From contig CACIUF010000001.1 in assembly GCA_902589765.1 (NCBI GenBank), positions 107,864-171,863 of the forward strand: 64,000 nucleotides of DNA. The letters run 5' to 3'. The stretch comes from an uncultured Pelagibacteraceae bacterium (lineage in GTDB: Bacteria > Pseudomonadota > Alphaproteobacteria > Pelagibacterales > Pelagibacteraceae). The notes beneath the pieces were generated by a model. That model did no database searches, was not told where the DNA came from, and worked only from the letters and a program-made list of their open reading frames with translations. The translations under genes and the position numbers were made by a program. Shown piece after piece: positions 46,661 through 55,226 of the stretch. Position 1 is the stretch's first letter, and every line of letters starts with the position of its first letter.

Positions 46661-47059
46661 TTATTTACTCAATTCCTTTTTTTCAGAAACTTTTTTTGTT
46701 GGTTTAGAAATCTTCTCAGCCTCAGATAAAATCTTACCATCTTTTGAAAAAATTTTATTTATTCTAATCATAGAATATTCTTGTCTGTGACCATTTTTTC
46801 TTCTTGAGTTTTGTCTTCTTCTTTTTTTAAAAATAAGTATAGTTCTATTTTTGCTATTTTTTATTAGACTTGCCTCAACTTTGGCACCTTGAATTGTTGG
46901 CGAACCAATTTCGATTACTTTATTATCGCCATATGCCAATATATCATTAAACTCAATTTTAGTGTCGGATTTTGAATTTGGTAATTTTTCAATTTTTAAA
47001 ATTTCACCAGACTTCACTTTATATTGTTTTCCACCGGTTTGTATAACTGCGTATGACAT
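46661..47059 (-). CDS. rplU: Ribosomal protein L21
   Basis: 50S protein bL21, 132 residues from the ATG at 47059 (MSYAVIQTGGKQYKV). The frame extends upstream to a TTG at 47083, but that codon lies on the edge of the predicted -10 box and would not be transcribed in full, so the ATG is chosen. Also visible: FKKRRRQNSRRKNGHRQEYSMIRI. A Lys/Glu/Ser-rich tail of about 30 residues follows, similar in style to the rpsP and rplS tails but shorter. Confidence 0.96.
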   Translation of the reverse strand: MSYAVIQTGGKQYKVKSGEILKIEKLPNSKSDTKIEFNDILAYGDNKVIEIGSPTIQGAKVEASLIKNSKNRTILIFKKRRRQNSRRKNGHRQEYSMIRINKIFSKDGKILSEAEKISKPTKKVSEKKELSK

Positions 47060-47081
47060 AAAATAGATTTTTTTATCAGGC

Positions 47082-47109
47082 AATATAGTCAGGGCATTTT
47101 TTTAGTCAA
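47082..47109 (-). promoter_or_regulatory. Predicted sigma-70 promoter of rplU-rpmA-obgE
   Basis: On the minus strand, TTGACT (47109-47104) and TATATT (47087-47082) are separated by 16 bases. Transcription would begin near 47075, giving a leader of about 16 bases to the rplU ATG at 47059. There is no room for an L21-binding leader structure. This supports the shorter rplU start. Confidence 0.7.
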
Positions 47110-47118
47110 GCTTATAAA

Positions 47119-47838
47119 CTAAAAATTATCCTTTAAATCTCTCAATTTTGAAAAACTTTCTAAATCTTTTGCTTTAAGAAATATATTACATTCTAATTCA
47201 TCAGCTAAAGTACTTGGTATTGTTGGTAATGCATTTTTAAGTTTCTTGTTAATCTCTAGTATTTTATTTTTTAATTTTAAATTATCAGAATCATTGGCGA
47301 TACAAAAATTTGAGTTTTGTAAAGTGTATTCGTGGCCACAATATATTTCTGTATCTTTTGGTAATGATTTAATTTTTTTAAGTGAATTATACATTTGTTC
47401 GTAGGTACCTTCAAAAATTCTGCCACACCCTAAAGAGAATAGAGTATCACCAGTAAAAATTTTTTTTTCTTTAAAGAAATGAAAAGCGATATGTCCAGAT
47501 GTATGACCTGGAACATGATAAATTTTTGCCTCAAAATTATCTTGTTTCCATATTTGGTTGTCCTCTAGAGATATATCAATCTCGGGTATACGATTTTTAT
47601 CTCCAATAAATCCAACCACCTTAGAATTATACTTTTTCTTTAATTCAAGATTTCCACCCACATGATCGTAATGATGGTGTGTATTAAGTATGAATTTTAA
47701 ATTTATTTTTGAATTATCAAGATAATTGATTATTGGTGCAGACTCGCTAGGGTCAATGACACAAGCGGTTTGATTTTCTTCATCAATGATTAAGTAGCTA
47801 TAATTATCCTGTAGACATTTAATAATTTCAATTTTCAT
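47119..47838 (-). CDS. gloB: Hydroxyacylglutathione hydrolase (glyoxalase II)
   Basis: A metallo-beta-lactamase-fold enzyme of 239 residues that hydrolyses S-lactoylglutathione in methylglyoxal detoxification. Metal ligands are in NTHHHYDHVGG, HVPGHTSGHIAF, FTGDTLFSLGCGR and YCGHEYTLQN. It follows metW, with no gap between stop and start codon, so it is co-transcribed with the methionine genes. Confidence 0.93.
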   Translation of the reverse strand: MKIEIIKCLQDNYSYLIIDEENQTACVIDPSESAPIINYLDNSKINLKFILNTHHHYDHVGGNLELKKKYNSKVVGFIGDKNRIPEIDISLEDNQIWKQDNFEAKIYHVPGHTSGHIAFHFFKEKKIFTGDTLFSLGCGRIFEGTYEQMYNSLKKIKSLPKDTEIYCGHEYTLQNSNFCIANDSDNLKLKNKILEINKKLKNALPTIPSTLADELECNIFLKAKDLESFSKLRDLKDNF

Positions 47839-48435
47839 TTATTTTTCTATTAAAAATATACCAAGTTCTCCAAATAAATTTTTAAAAATAAGATTTGAGT
47901 TATTAATATCAGAAACATTTTCTTTAATTAACGCTAAAGATTTAAAAATTTTAAAGTTAATAATCTTAGAAAATCTGACAAAATCTTTTATCGTGCACAT
48001 ATGAATGTTTGGTGTGTTATACCAATCATGAGGTAAAGAGTTTGTAATTGGCATTGTTCCTTTAAATAATAAATTTAATCTTACTTTCCAATGCCCAAAA
48101 TTTGGAATAGTTACTATAGCTTTATTGCCAACTCGTAAAAGTTCTTTAATTACAGTCTCAGGATTTATAAAAGCTTGTAAAGTTTGTCCAAGAATAACAT
48201 ACTCAAAAGAATCATTTGGAAATTGCTTTAAATCAAATTCTGCATTTCCCTCTATAACAGTTAGCCCTTTAGCAATACAAGTTTGTACTTTTTCTTTTGA
48301 AATTTCAATTCCTCTGATATTAACATTTTTGTTTGTTTTTAAAAATTCCATTAAAGTTCCATCGTCACATCCCACATCAAGAACTTTTGCATTTTTTTCA
48401 ATTAAATCTGAAATAATTTTATACTCTGGTTTCAT
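47839..48435 (-). CDS. metW: MetW, methyltransferase-like partner of MetX
   Basis: A 198-residue SAM-binding-fold protein. The motif KVLDVGCDDGTLMEFL is the canonical first nucleotide-binding loop; EYVILGQTLQAF and KAIVTIPNFGHWKVRLNLLFKGTMP are MetW signatures. MetW pairs with MetX in proteobacterial methionine synthesis; it activates homoserine acylation in the species studied, as far as I recall. It overlaps metX by 4 bases. Confidence 0.94.
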   Translation of the reverse strand: MKPEYKIISDLIEKNAKVLDVGCDDGTLMEFLKTNKNVNIRGIEISKEKVQTCIAKGLTVIEGNAEFDLKQFPNDSFEYVILGQTLQAFINPETVIKELLRVGNKAIVTIPNFGHWKVRLNLLFKGTMPITNSLPHDWYNTPNIHMCTIKDFVRFSKIINFKIFKSLALIKENVSDINNSNLIFKNLFGELGIFLIEK

Positions 48436-49556
48436 GAAAGTTTTTCTGCATAAGATTTATCTAAAAAATTTTTTAGAGCTTTTAAGAAATCGGGAACATT
48501 AAGCAAAAAAGAATCGTGGCCTTTATCAGACTCAATTTCAACAAAACCCACATTTGCACCAACTGCGTTTAAGGCAATTACAATGTCTTTATTTTCTTGT
48601 GTGGGATAAAGCCAATCTGAGGTAAAGGATATTATAAAAAATTTCGCTTTAGTATTTTTAAAAGCATCAGATAAATTACCATTAAATTGTTTTACTAAAT
48701 CAAAATAATCCATCGCTCTGGTAATATATAAATAGCTATTCGCATCGAACCGATCTACGAATACGGAACCTTGGTATCTAAGATAACTTTCAATTTGAAA
48801 GTCAGCATCAAAACCAAATTTTAAATCATCTCTTTCTTGAAGTTTTCTACCAAATTTTTCTTGAAGTCCTTTTTTTGATAGATAAGTAATATGTGCAGCC
48901 ATTCTAGCTACAGCTAATCCTTTATCGGGTACAATACTTTTTGAATTATAATTTCCTTCTGACCAATTATGATCTGCCGCAATGGCTTGTCTGCCGAGTT
49001 CATTAAAAGCAATATTTTGAGCAGAATGGCTTGAAGTACAAGCAATTGGTATTGCTGTTTTAGCTTTATCAGGATAATTACTAATAAATTGTAGGACTTG
49101 CATTCCACCCATTGAACCACCTACAACTGAAAAAAGTTTTTTTATTCCAAAAAAATCCAACAAATTAATTTGTGCATTGACCATGTCATTAATTGTGATG
49201 ACTGGAAAATCTGTTCCGTAAATTTTTTTTGTCTTGGGATTTTCATGGCTAGGCCCAAAAGATCCCATACACCCGCCTATTACGTTTGCACAGATTACAA
49301 AATATTTATCTGTATCTATCGATTTGCCAGAGCCTACCGCATTGGACCACCAACCATCCTTTTTAGTCACTGGATTTATGTCTGTTACAAATTGATCACC
49401 TGTTAAAGCATGAAATACTAAAATTGCATTATCTTTTTCATTATTGAGTGAACCAAAAGTTTCATACGCTAAAGGAAAATTACTAATAGTCTGACCACAA
49501 TCTAATTTGAGTGGTTTTTCAACAATCAATGTTTTTATATTTTCTTTTATATTCAT
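48432..49556 (-). CDS. metX: Homoserine O-acetyltransferase
   Basis: Acylates homoserine using acetyl-CoA, giving the substrate for sulfhydrylation to homocysteine. The 374-residue alpha/beta-hydrolase-fold protein has the nucleophile Ser in VVGGSMGGMQVLQF, the LNALTG-like FHALTGDQF and the late His in ESDKGHDSFLL with the preceding Asp in SFTSDWLYP. Expression should be controlled by the SAM-II-type riboswitch in its leader. Succinyl rather than acetyl donor is possible and cannot be told from motifs alone. Confidence 0.95.
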   Translation of the reverse strand: MNIKENIKTLIVEKPLKLDCGQTISNFPLAYETFGSLNNEKDNAILVFHALTGDQFVTDINPVTKKDGWWSNAVGSGKSIDTDKYFVICANVIGGCMGSFGPSHENPKTKKIYGTDFPVITINDMVNAQINLLDFFGIKKLFSVVGGSMGGMQVLQFISNYPDKAKTAIPIACTSSHSAQNIAFNELGRQAIAADHNWSEGNYNSKSIVPDKGLAVARMAAHITYLSKKGLQEKFGRKLQERDDLKFGFDADFQIESYLRYQGSVFVDRFDANSYLYITRAMDYFDLVKQFNGNLSDAFKNTKAKFFIISFTSDWLYPTQENKDIVIALNAVGANVGFVEIESDKGHDSFLLNVPDFLKALKNFLDKSYAEKLS

Positions 49557-49592
49557 AATAAAAGCTGAAAGTTGAATTGTGAGAAAAAAAAA

Positions 49593-49642
49593 CTTTTTTA
49601 GCGGTTTTTTTAAAGCGCTCGCAATTCAGGTAAATCAGCGCA
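49593..49642 (-). ncRNA. SAM-II-type riboswitch aptamer upstream of metX
   Basis: On the minus strand the leader reads TGCGCTGATTTACC, then GAATTGCGAGCGC, then TTTAAAAAAACCGCTAAAAAAG. This follows the SAM-II aptamer core almost base for base: stem GCGCT (49641-49637) with AGCGC (49619-49615), the loop GATTTA..C...ATTGC and the 3' pseudoknot strand GCTAAAAA(A)G. It lies where a predicted promoter would start transcription and about 36 bases before the metX ATG. SAM should lower metX-metW-gloB expression. SAM-V shares this binding core and is the main alternative. A run of T follows at 49592-49584. Confidence 0.88.
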
Positions 49643-49647
49643 TAAAT

Positions 49648-49676
49648 TTTGTACTAGAAGTTATTTAGTATGTCAA
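49648..49676 (-). promoter_or_regulatory. Predicted sigma-70 promoter of metX
   Basis: Minus-strand TTGACA (49676-49671) and TACAAA (49653-49648), spacing 17 bases. Transcription would start near 49641, the first paired base of the riboswitch. The remaining bases up to 49750 are A/T-rich and must also hold the promoter of the plus-strand aminotransferase gene, perhaps around TATATA at 49701-49706. Confidence 0.7.
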
Positions 49677-49750
49677 TTTTAAAAATAATTACACTTAAAC
49701 TATATAAAAAAATGTTTTTTTAATTATAAAGGGCATAAAATTTATAAAAG

Positions 49751-50833
49751 ATGTCAACTATGAGATTTAAAAGATTTAATATTGAAACCTATGAACCTGG
49801 TAAATCCAGTCTTAAGAGATTTCATCGAGTTGTAAAGCTATCTGCAAATGAGTCAGCCTTAGGTGTTAGCTCAAAGGCTAAAAAGGTTTTGTCTAATAAA
49901 AATTTAAGTTTTTTTAGGTACCCAGATGGTAAGTCTAATGCCTTAAGAATACAAATATCTAAAAAGTTTCAATGTGATGAAGATAAGATTATTTGTGGCG
50001 CTGGATCTGATGAGGTTATTCAAATGTTATGTCAATTATTTTTGAATCCTAAGGATGAGGTTATTCTTCCTCAGTATAGTTTTTTAATGTACAGGATATA
50101 TGCTAAGATAGTTGGCGCAAAAGTTGTTTTTGCAAAAGAAAATAATTTTAAAGTATCAATTCCTGAAATTATTAAAAATGTTTCAAAAAAAACAAAGATT
50201 GTTTTTTTAGCAAATCCTAATAATCCAACTGGAACATACCTAACAAGTTCTGAGCTTTTAGAACTTAGAAAAAAATTGAGAAAAAATATTCTGCTAGTAG
50301 TGGATGATGCATATGCAGAATATATGAAAAATAATGATTATAAAAGTGGATTAAAATTATTCAAAAATAAACAAAATGTATTTATTTTAAGAACATTTTC
50401 TAAAATCTACGGTCTATCTTCTTTAAGAGTAGGGTGGGGATATGGTTCAAAAAAAATTATTAAAGCACTGAATGTTATTAAGCCACCTTTTAATGTTAAT
50501 GAGGTAGCACAAAAAGCTGCCATTGAGTCTCTTAAGGATACTAAGTTTATAACTCGTTCAGTTAAACACAATATTATTTATGCAAAAAAATTGAAATATT
50601 TTCTTAACCAATATGGAATTAATTCAAATAATATATCGGCTAATTTTTTATTATTAAATTTTGAGAAATGTAAATTTAAAGCAAAATATTTTTATGAAAA
50701 ATTAAAGATGAAAGGAATTATCTTAAGATCAACAGAAAATGGCTACAATATAAAAAATATGTTACGATTAACTATAGGATCAAAAGCAGATAATTTAAAA
50801 TTTATGCGAGCAGTAAAAGGAATTTTTAATTAA
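49751..50833 (+). CDS. hisC: Histidinol-phosphate / aromatic aminotransferase
   Basis: A fold-type-I PLP aminotransferase of 360 residues in the HisC family. LSANESALGVSSKA, FRYPDGK, GAGSDEVIQML, NPNNPTGTYL, VDDAYAEY and the PLP-lysine motif RTFSKIYGLSSLRVGWGYG are diagnostic. Because the next gene is a TyrA-type dehydrogenase, it may act on prephenate or phenylpyruvate in aromatic synthesis as well as, or instead of, histidinol phosphate. A second ATG at 49760 is an equally possible start. Confidence 0.88.
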   Translation: MSTMRFKRFNIETYEPGKSSLKRFHRVVKLSANESALGVSSKAKKVLSNKNLSFFRYPDGKSNALRIQISKKFQCDEDKIICGAGSDEVIQMLCQLFLNPKDEVILPQYSFLMYRIYAKIVGAKVVFAKENNFKVSIPEIIKNVSKKTKIVFLANPNNPTGTYLTSSELLELRKKLRKNILLVVDDAYAEYMKNNDYKSGLKLFKNKQNVFILRTFSKIYGLSSLRVGWGYGSKKIIKALNVIKPPFNVNEVAQKAAIESLKDTKFITRSVKHNIIYAKKLKYFLNQYGINSNNISANFLLLNFEKCKFKAKYFYEKLKMKGIILRSTENGYNIKNMLRLTIGSKADNLKFMRAVKGIFN

Positions 50834-51726
50834 TGAAAAATGTGCTTATCATTGGTTGTGGTTTGCTAGGATCTTCTTTAGTTAAAAGAATTGCAAAAAG
50901 AAAATTAGCAAAAAAAATCTTTATTTTTGAAAAGTCTAAAAAAAATATAACGAAGATTAAAAGACTAAAATTACCTGGGATCATAGTAAAAAGAATTAAT
51001 CATGCAGTTTTAAAATCACAATTGATTATTTTTTGTACACCTATGAGTGAATATAGAAAAATTATCTTAAAAATTAATAAGGATCTTAATTCAAAACATA
51101 TAATTACTGATATTGGTTCTGCAAAAATGAAATCCAAAGAAGTTATAAAAAAAAATTTAAAGAAAAATATTTTTTGGACCTCAAGTCATCCAATATCTGG
51201 ATCCGAGGTAAGTGGCCCTGAACATGGTAAGCAAGATATGTTTGATAATAAATGGTGCATTTTGATTAAAGATAAATCAACTAATTTAAAACATTTAAAA
51301 TTCTTAAATCATTTTTGGAAAAAAATAGGCTCTAAAGTTGCTGTCATGAACTCCGAAAAGCATGACAAAATTTTCTCAATTACCAGCCATCTTCCACACT
51401 TGATAGCTTATAATTTGGTCAAATCAGCCCAGGATTTTGAAAAAAAACAAAAATATGATCTAATAAAATATAGTGCTGGTGGATTAAGAGATTTCTCAAG
51501 AATAGCTGCGTCTAATGAGATTATGTGGAGGGATATTTTTTTTAACAATAAAAAAAATGTATTAAAAGCTATTGATGTATTTATTAAAAATTTAAATGGT
51601 TTTAAAAAAGATATTAATACAAAAAATAATAATTCAATTTTAAAAAAATTGATTCAAACAAAAAAAGTAAGATCTAAAATCATTAAATTAAAACAAGATA
51701 TAAATAAACCTGATTTTGGAAGATAA
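50833..51726 (+). CDS. tyrA: Prephenate/arogenate dehydrogenase
   Basis: Oxidative decarboxylation of prephenate or arogenate in tyrosine synthesis; 297 residues. It has the NAD-binding IIGCGLLGSSLVKRIAKR, TPMSEY, TDIGSAKMKSKEV, SHPISGSEVSGPEHGKQDMF (catalytic His region) and SHLPHLIAYNLV. The start overlaps the aminotransferase stop by one base. It converges on the sulfotransferase gene with a gap of only two bases. Confidence 0.92.
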   Translation: MKNVLIIGCGLLGSSLVKRIAKRKLAKKIFIFEKSKKNITKIKRLKLPGIIVKRINHAVLKSQLIIFCTPMSEYRKIILKINKDLNSKHIITDIGSAKMKSKEVIKKNLKKNIFWTSSHPISGSEVSGPEHGKQDMFDNKWCILIKDKSTNLKHLKFLNHFWKKIGSKVAVMNSEKHDKIFSITSHLPHLIAYNLVKSAQDFEKKQKYDLIKYSAGGLRDFSRIAASNEIMWRDIFFNNKKNVLKAIDVFIKNLNGFKKDINTKNNNSILKKLIQTKKVRSKIIKLKQDINKPDFGR

Positions 51727-51728
51727 TA

Positions 51729-53102
51729 TTAATTTCTAATATATTTATAAATCTTTTTGATATAAATATTATATGGCTTTGATGAACCAACTGCAGATTT
51801 ATAAATTCCTTGTCTAGCCTGAAGAAAACTTGAAGTTTTTATAGTATCTACATTTTTATGGTGTTCAAAACATTTTTTATCTTGAGATAAATTACAATAT
51901 TTTAATAATCTTGAAATTTCTTTTTGAGGTTGATCAATAAGTTTTTCATAATTTAGATCGTATATAAGATTAGGAAACTTCTGATGCCAAAAAGACATGA
52001 GATCTTCGTATAAATTATAATATTTACCAAAATCATCAAAATCATTAGTAAAGAGTAAGCTATTTTCAAAATAATGTTTAAAACCTGACCAACAAGTATC
52101 AACTGGATTTCTTAGACAATTAATAATTTTTGCATTAGGAAAAATATATTTGATAAATCCAATGTGTCTAAAGTTAAGTAAATTTTTATCTGTAAATATA
52201 TTTTTAGTGTTATCTAAAAAAGATATTGAGTCTATATATCTCTCAGCTGAGTTAGTTATTAATTTTGAGAAATTTTCCTTATGTAAGTTTGGATTTTTCA
52301 AAAAGTTTTCACGAATTATATTATTTAAAAATCCCACTTCACCACAACCAAAAACTTGACTATGGGAAGATATTATACTTTCCACAAGAGATGTACCTGA
52401 TCTAGGCATGCCAACTATAAAGATAATCTTTCTTGAAACTTTTGAATTTATCGTCAATTTATTGTAATCAAATTTTTTAATTAACGAAAAATTGTACTGA
52501 CTATTTTTGATATCATATTTATAAATAGTTTTATTAATTTTATTACCTTTTAAATAATTTTTATATGCATTCTCGTAGTCATTAATATCTTCATAATACT
52601 TTCCAATAGCAAAATATAATTCTGATAACTGTTTATTATCCAAAGATACATTATTTAATTTATGATTCATTTTTTCAAAATGAACATCATTTTTAGTATA
52701 TTTAGTAATCAATGATAACATTCTGTCAGCTCGCGTAAAATTTGGTTTGATATCTAAAATTTTTTTTAATTCTACTTTTGCATCAAGAATTTTTCCTACA
52801 GATGAGTAACATTGTGAGAGATTATATCTCACTTCGAATAAATTTTCATTTATTAATAGAATTTTTTTATAAAGCGAAATAGATTCTTTTGGAGAATTTC
52901 TTTGTTTTAGAATTGCTAAATTATTTAAAACACTAATGTTATTTGGATCTATTGTTAAAGCTTTTTTGTAATAAAATTCAGCCTGTATGAGGTTTTCTAT
53001 TCTAAAATAGTAAATTGCAATTTCATTTAATAATTCAATATTATTAGGGTCAACTTTTAAATTTTCTTGTAATTTTTTAATTATTTGAAAATTTTTATCC
53101 AT
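51729..53102 (-). CDS. TPR-repeat sulfotransferase
   Basis: A 457-residue protein. Residues about 1-200 form several tetratricopeptide repeats (NIELLNEIAIYYF, QAEFYYKKALTIDPNN, ISLYKKILLINEN). Residues about 225-440 form a sulfotransferase domain: the PAPS-binding loop IIFIVGMPRSGTSLVESIISSH and the 3'-phosphate site in INCLRNPVDTCWSGFKHYF. Such TPR-sulfotransferases are frequent in marine bacteria and may sulfate glycans or small molecules; the acceptor is unknown. It overlaps the NlpC/P60 gene by 22 bases. There is no signal peptide. Confidence 0.85.
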   Translation of the reverse strand: MDKNFQIIKKLQENLKVDPNNIELLNEIAIYYFRIENLIQAEFYYKKALTIDPNNISVLNNLAILKQRNSPKESISLYKKILLINENLFEVRYNLSQCYSSVGKILDAKVELKKILDIKPNFTRADRMLSLITKYTKNDVHFEKMNHKLNNVSLDNKQLSELYFAIGKYYEDINDYENAYKNYLKGNKINKTIYKYDIKNSQYNFSLIKKFDYNKLTINSKVSRKIIFIVGMPRSGTSLVESIISSHSQVFGCGEVGFLNNIIRENFLKNPNLHKENFSKLITNSAERYIDSISFLDNTKNIFTDKNLLNFRHIGFIKYIFPNAKIINCLRNPVDTCWSGFKHYFENSLLFTNDFDDFGKYYNLYEDLMSFWHQKFPNLIYDLNYEKLIDQPQKEISRLLKYCNLSQDKKCFEHHKNVDTIKTSSFLQARQGIYKSAVGSSKPYNIYIKKIYKYIRN

Positions 53103-53857
53103 TTTTTTGAATTATTTAAAAATATAGGTTTTAAAAATGCGTCTTTTAATATTTTAGAAATAGTTTTTTTTGTATTCATGATAATGACTCTTTTTTTTGG
53201 TCCATATGCATGAATAAGATTCTTTTTATCTATATTCATAGCTACATGACCTTTCCAAAAAATAATCCTTTTTTTTAAATTTAAGACTTCCTTAGTATTT
53301 TTTTTTTTACAAAATTGAATTTGATCTTTCGAATCTCTCGGAAAAAAAATTCTGTTATAGTAAAAATATATTTGTATTAATGCTGAACAATCAATACCAT
53401 CACCAGTTTTTCCACCCCATAAATATTTAGTATTCAAAAATAATTTAAATATTTTTATAAAATTTTTTTCTTGATGTGAGATGGGTTTTGTATCAGATTT
53501 TTTTATCCATTTATTTTTTTTGAATTCTATAAAATTTTTACTTTTATTTAAAACAGATACTCCTGATCCAAAATACAAATATTTTTTTGTAGGCAAATAA
53601 ATATTATTTTTTTTTAAAAATATTTTTGACTTAACTCTAAAAATTTTTAATTTTGGATTAAACTTATTATAAAAATTTTTTTTCTTAATGAAGCCAATGT
53701 AATTATCATAATCAGTTTTAATTTTTACCCAGTTTCTTTGATTTTTTAATACCTTAAATTTTTCACCATACAAGATTTGCGATAAAGTTTCAGAGTTATT
53801 AGAAGGTTTTGCATTTATATTTCCAAGTGAAAAATTATAAAAAAAATTATTTTTCAT
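53081..53857 (-). CDS. NlpC/P60 endopeptidase, likely cytoplasmic
   Basis: A 258-residue protein with an N-terminal SH3-like region (about residues 15-115) and a C-terminal NlpC/P60 domain. The catalytic Cys is in GDGIDCSALIQIYFYY, preceded by KYLWGGKTG; the His is in WKGHVAMNID, and LIHAYG follows. The family cleaves D-Glu-DAP or L-Ala-D-Glu bonds in peptidoglycan. No signal peptide is visible, so I infer action on imported muropeptides, in line with the AmpG-like gene upstream, whose 3' end it overlaps by 11 bases. The sequence is very Lys/Asn/Phe-rich. Confidence 0.85.
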   Translation of the reverse strand: MKNNFFYNFSLGNINAKPSNNSETLSQILYGEKFKVLKNQRNWVKIKTDYDNYIGFIKKKNFYNKFNPKLKIFRVKSKIFLKKNNIYLPTKKYLYFGSGVSVLNKSKNFIEFKKNKWIKKSDTKPISHQEKNFIKIFKLFLNTKYLWGGKTGDGIDCSALIQIYFYYNRIFFPRDSKDQIQFCKKKNTKEVLNLKKRIIFWKGHVAMNIDKKNLIHAYGPKKRVIIMNTKKTISKILKDAFLKPIFLNNSKKWIKIFK

Positions 53858-55223
53858 TAATCTTTAATTTATTTCTTATTATCCATAATATAATTAAAGA
53901 TGGTATTACCATTATAGCAGTTAAGATAAAAAATACCCCCCAGTCTCCATTAAGCCAATCAACTAGAGCGCCCGATGATGATGCTAATGTAGTTCTTCCA
54001 GCAGTACCTATTGAAGCTAATAGAGCATATTGAGTTGCTGTGTAAGTTCTATCTACTAGCAATGATATGAATGCAACAAATGCAACAGTGGCAAAAGCTG
54101 CTGCTATGTCGTCAAAGATTACAGCAGTTGCAAATAGTATTTCAGATTTACCACTCCAAGCTAAAAGACTGAACAATAGATTTGTGCTCGCCATTAAAAT
54201 TCCTGCTAAAAACATTGCTTTTAAAACACCAGATCTTATTACAAATAGTCCACCTAGGAGAGTGAAGATGACAGTCGTTATCCATCCTAAAGTTTTTGAG
54301 TAAATAGCAATATCTGATTTACTAAAACCAATTTCTTTATAAAAGATAATAGACATACGCCCTAAAAAAGCTTCTCCAACTTTGAATAAAAAAACAAACC
54401 CTAGGATTCCCAAAGCTATTTGAAAGCCATTTTTTTTAAAAAAACTTATTATAGGCCCACTGATTGTTCCACTGATCCAAGTTATAGTTTGAGTAAGAAA
54501 ATTTGAATTTTGGAATTTACCAGCAATTAATTGATCATTTTCTTTCTGATTAATTTGTCTTTCAGTCGAGTCAGTTTCATTGACAAACATTAATCCAATA
54601 TTCATTAGAATTATTAAAATTCCTAAGATTAAAAAAGTTAGTTGCCAATAATTTTGAAAACCTAAATTTTCCAAAAAATCTGCGGAAAACAATGACAAAA
54701 CTCCGCCTAATTTATATCCGCTCCACCACCCAACGACAGCCATTGCTGCGCCCGCAGCCATTAATTTACCCTCGTTTTCGCTAATTTGCTCAATCCTTAA
54801 AGCATCCACAGTAATATCTTGTGTTGCTGAAGCAATTGCAATCAGTAAACCTACTGATATTACAAGGGCTAAATTTTCTGAGGGATCAATTACACTCCAC
54901 AAAAATAAGGAGATTAAGATTAATATCTGCATTAGGACAATCCATCCTCTTCGATGTCCAATTTTTTTTGTTAGGTATGGTATTTGAATACGATCGATTA
55001 AAGGAGCCCATAAATAATTAAATGCATAAACTGCAAATATAAGACCAGCCCAACCGACTGTAGATCTGCTTAATCCATCTTCCTTTAACCATAAACTTAA
55101 GCTACTACCTATTAATACCCAAGGAAAACCAGAGATAGCACCAAGCAATAATATTTTTAACATTCTTTTATCAAAATAAACTGAAAATGTTTCTGAAAGG
55201 GATTGTTTTTTAATTTCTATCAT
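53847..55223 (-). CDS. AmpG-like muropeptide permease (MFS)
   Basis: A 458-residue major-facilitator protein with about 12 hydrophobic helices. SGFPWVLIGSSLSLWLKEDGLS, FNYLWAPLIDRI and ATQDITVDALRIE resemble the AmpG family, which imports GlcNAc-anhydroMurNAc peptides for cell-wall recycling. The adjacent cytoplasmic-type NlpC/P60 peptidase supports this. The substrate is still an inference. The gene lies 3 bases after trkH. Confidence 0.82.
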   Translation of the reverse strand: MIEIKKQSLSETFSVYFDKRMLKILLLGAISGFPWVLIGSSLSLWLKEDGLSRSTVGWAGLIFAVYAFNYLWAPLIDRIQIPYLTKKIGHRRGWIVLMQILILISLFLWSVIDPSENLALVISVGLLIAIASATQDITVDALRIEQISENEGKLMAAGAAMAVVGWWSGYKLGGVLSLFSADFLENLGFQNYWQLTFLILGILIILMNIGLMFVNETDSTERQINQKENDQLIAGKFQNSNFLTQTITWISGTISGPIISFFKKNGFQIALGILGFVFLFKVGEAFLGRMSIIFYKEIGFSKSDIAIYSKTLGWITTVIFTLLGGLFVIRSGVLKAMFLAGILMASTNLLFSLLAWSGKSEILFATAVIFDDIAAAFATVAFVAFISLLVDRTYTATQYALLASIGTAGRTTLASSSGALVDWLNGDWGVFFILTAIMVIPSLIILWIIRNKLKINEK

Positions 55224-55226
55224 TTT

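Noticed and set aside
47060..47083. rplU start at TTG 47083
   Set aside because: It lies next to the predicted -10 box, upstream of the likely transcription start, and L21 normally begins with the MSYAVIQTGGKQ-type segment.
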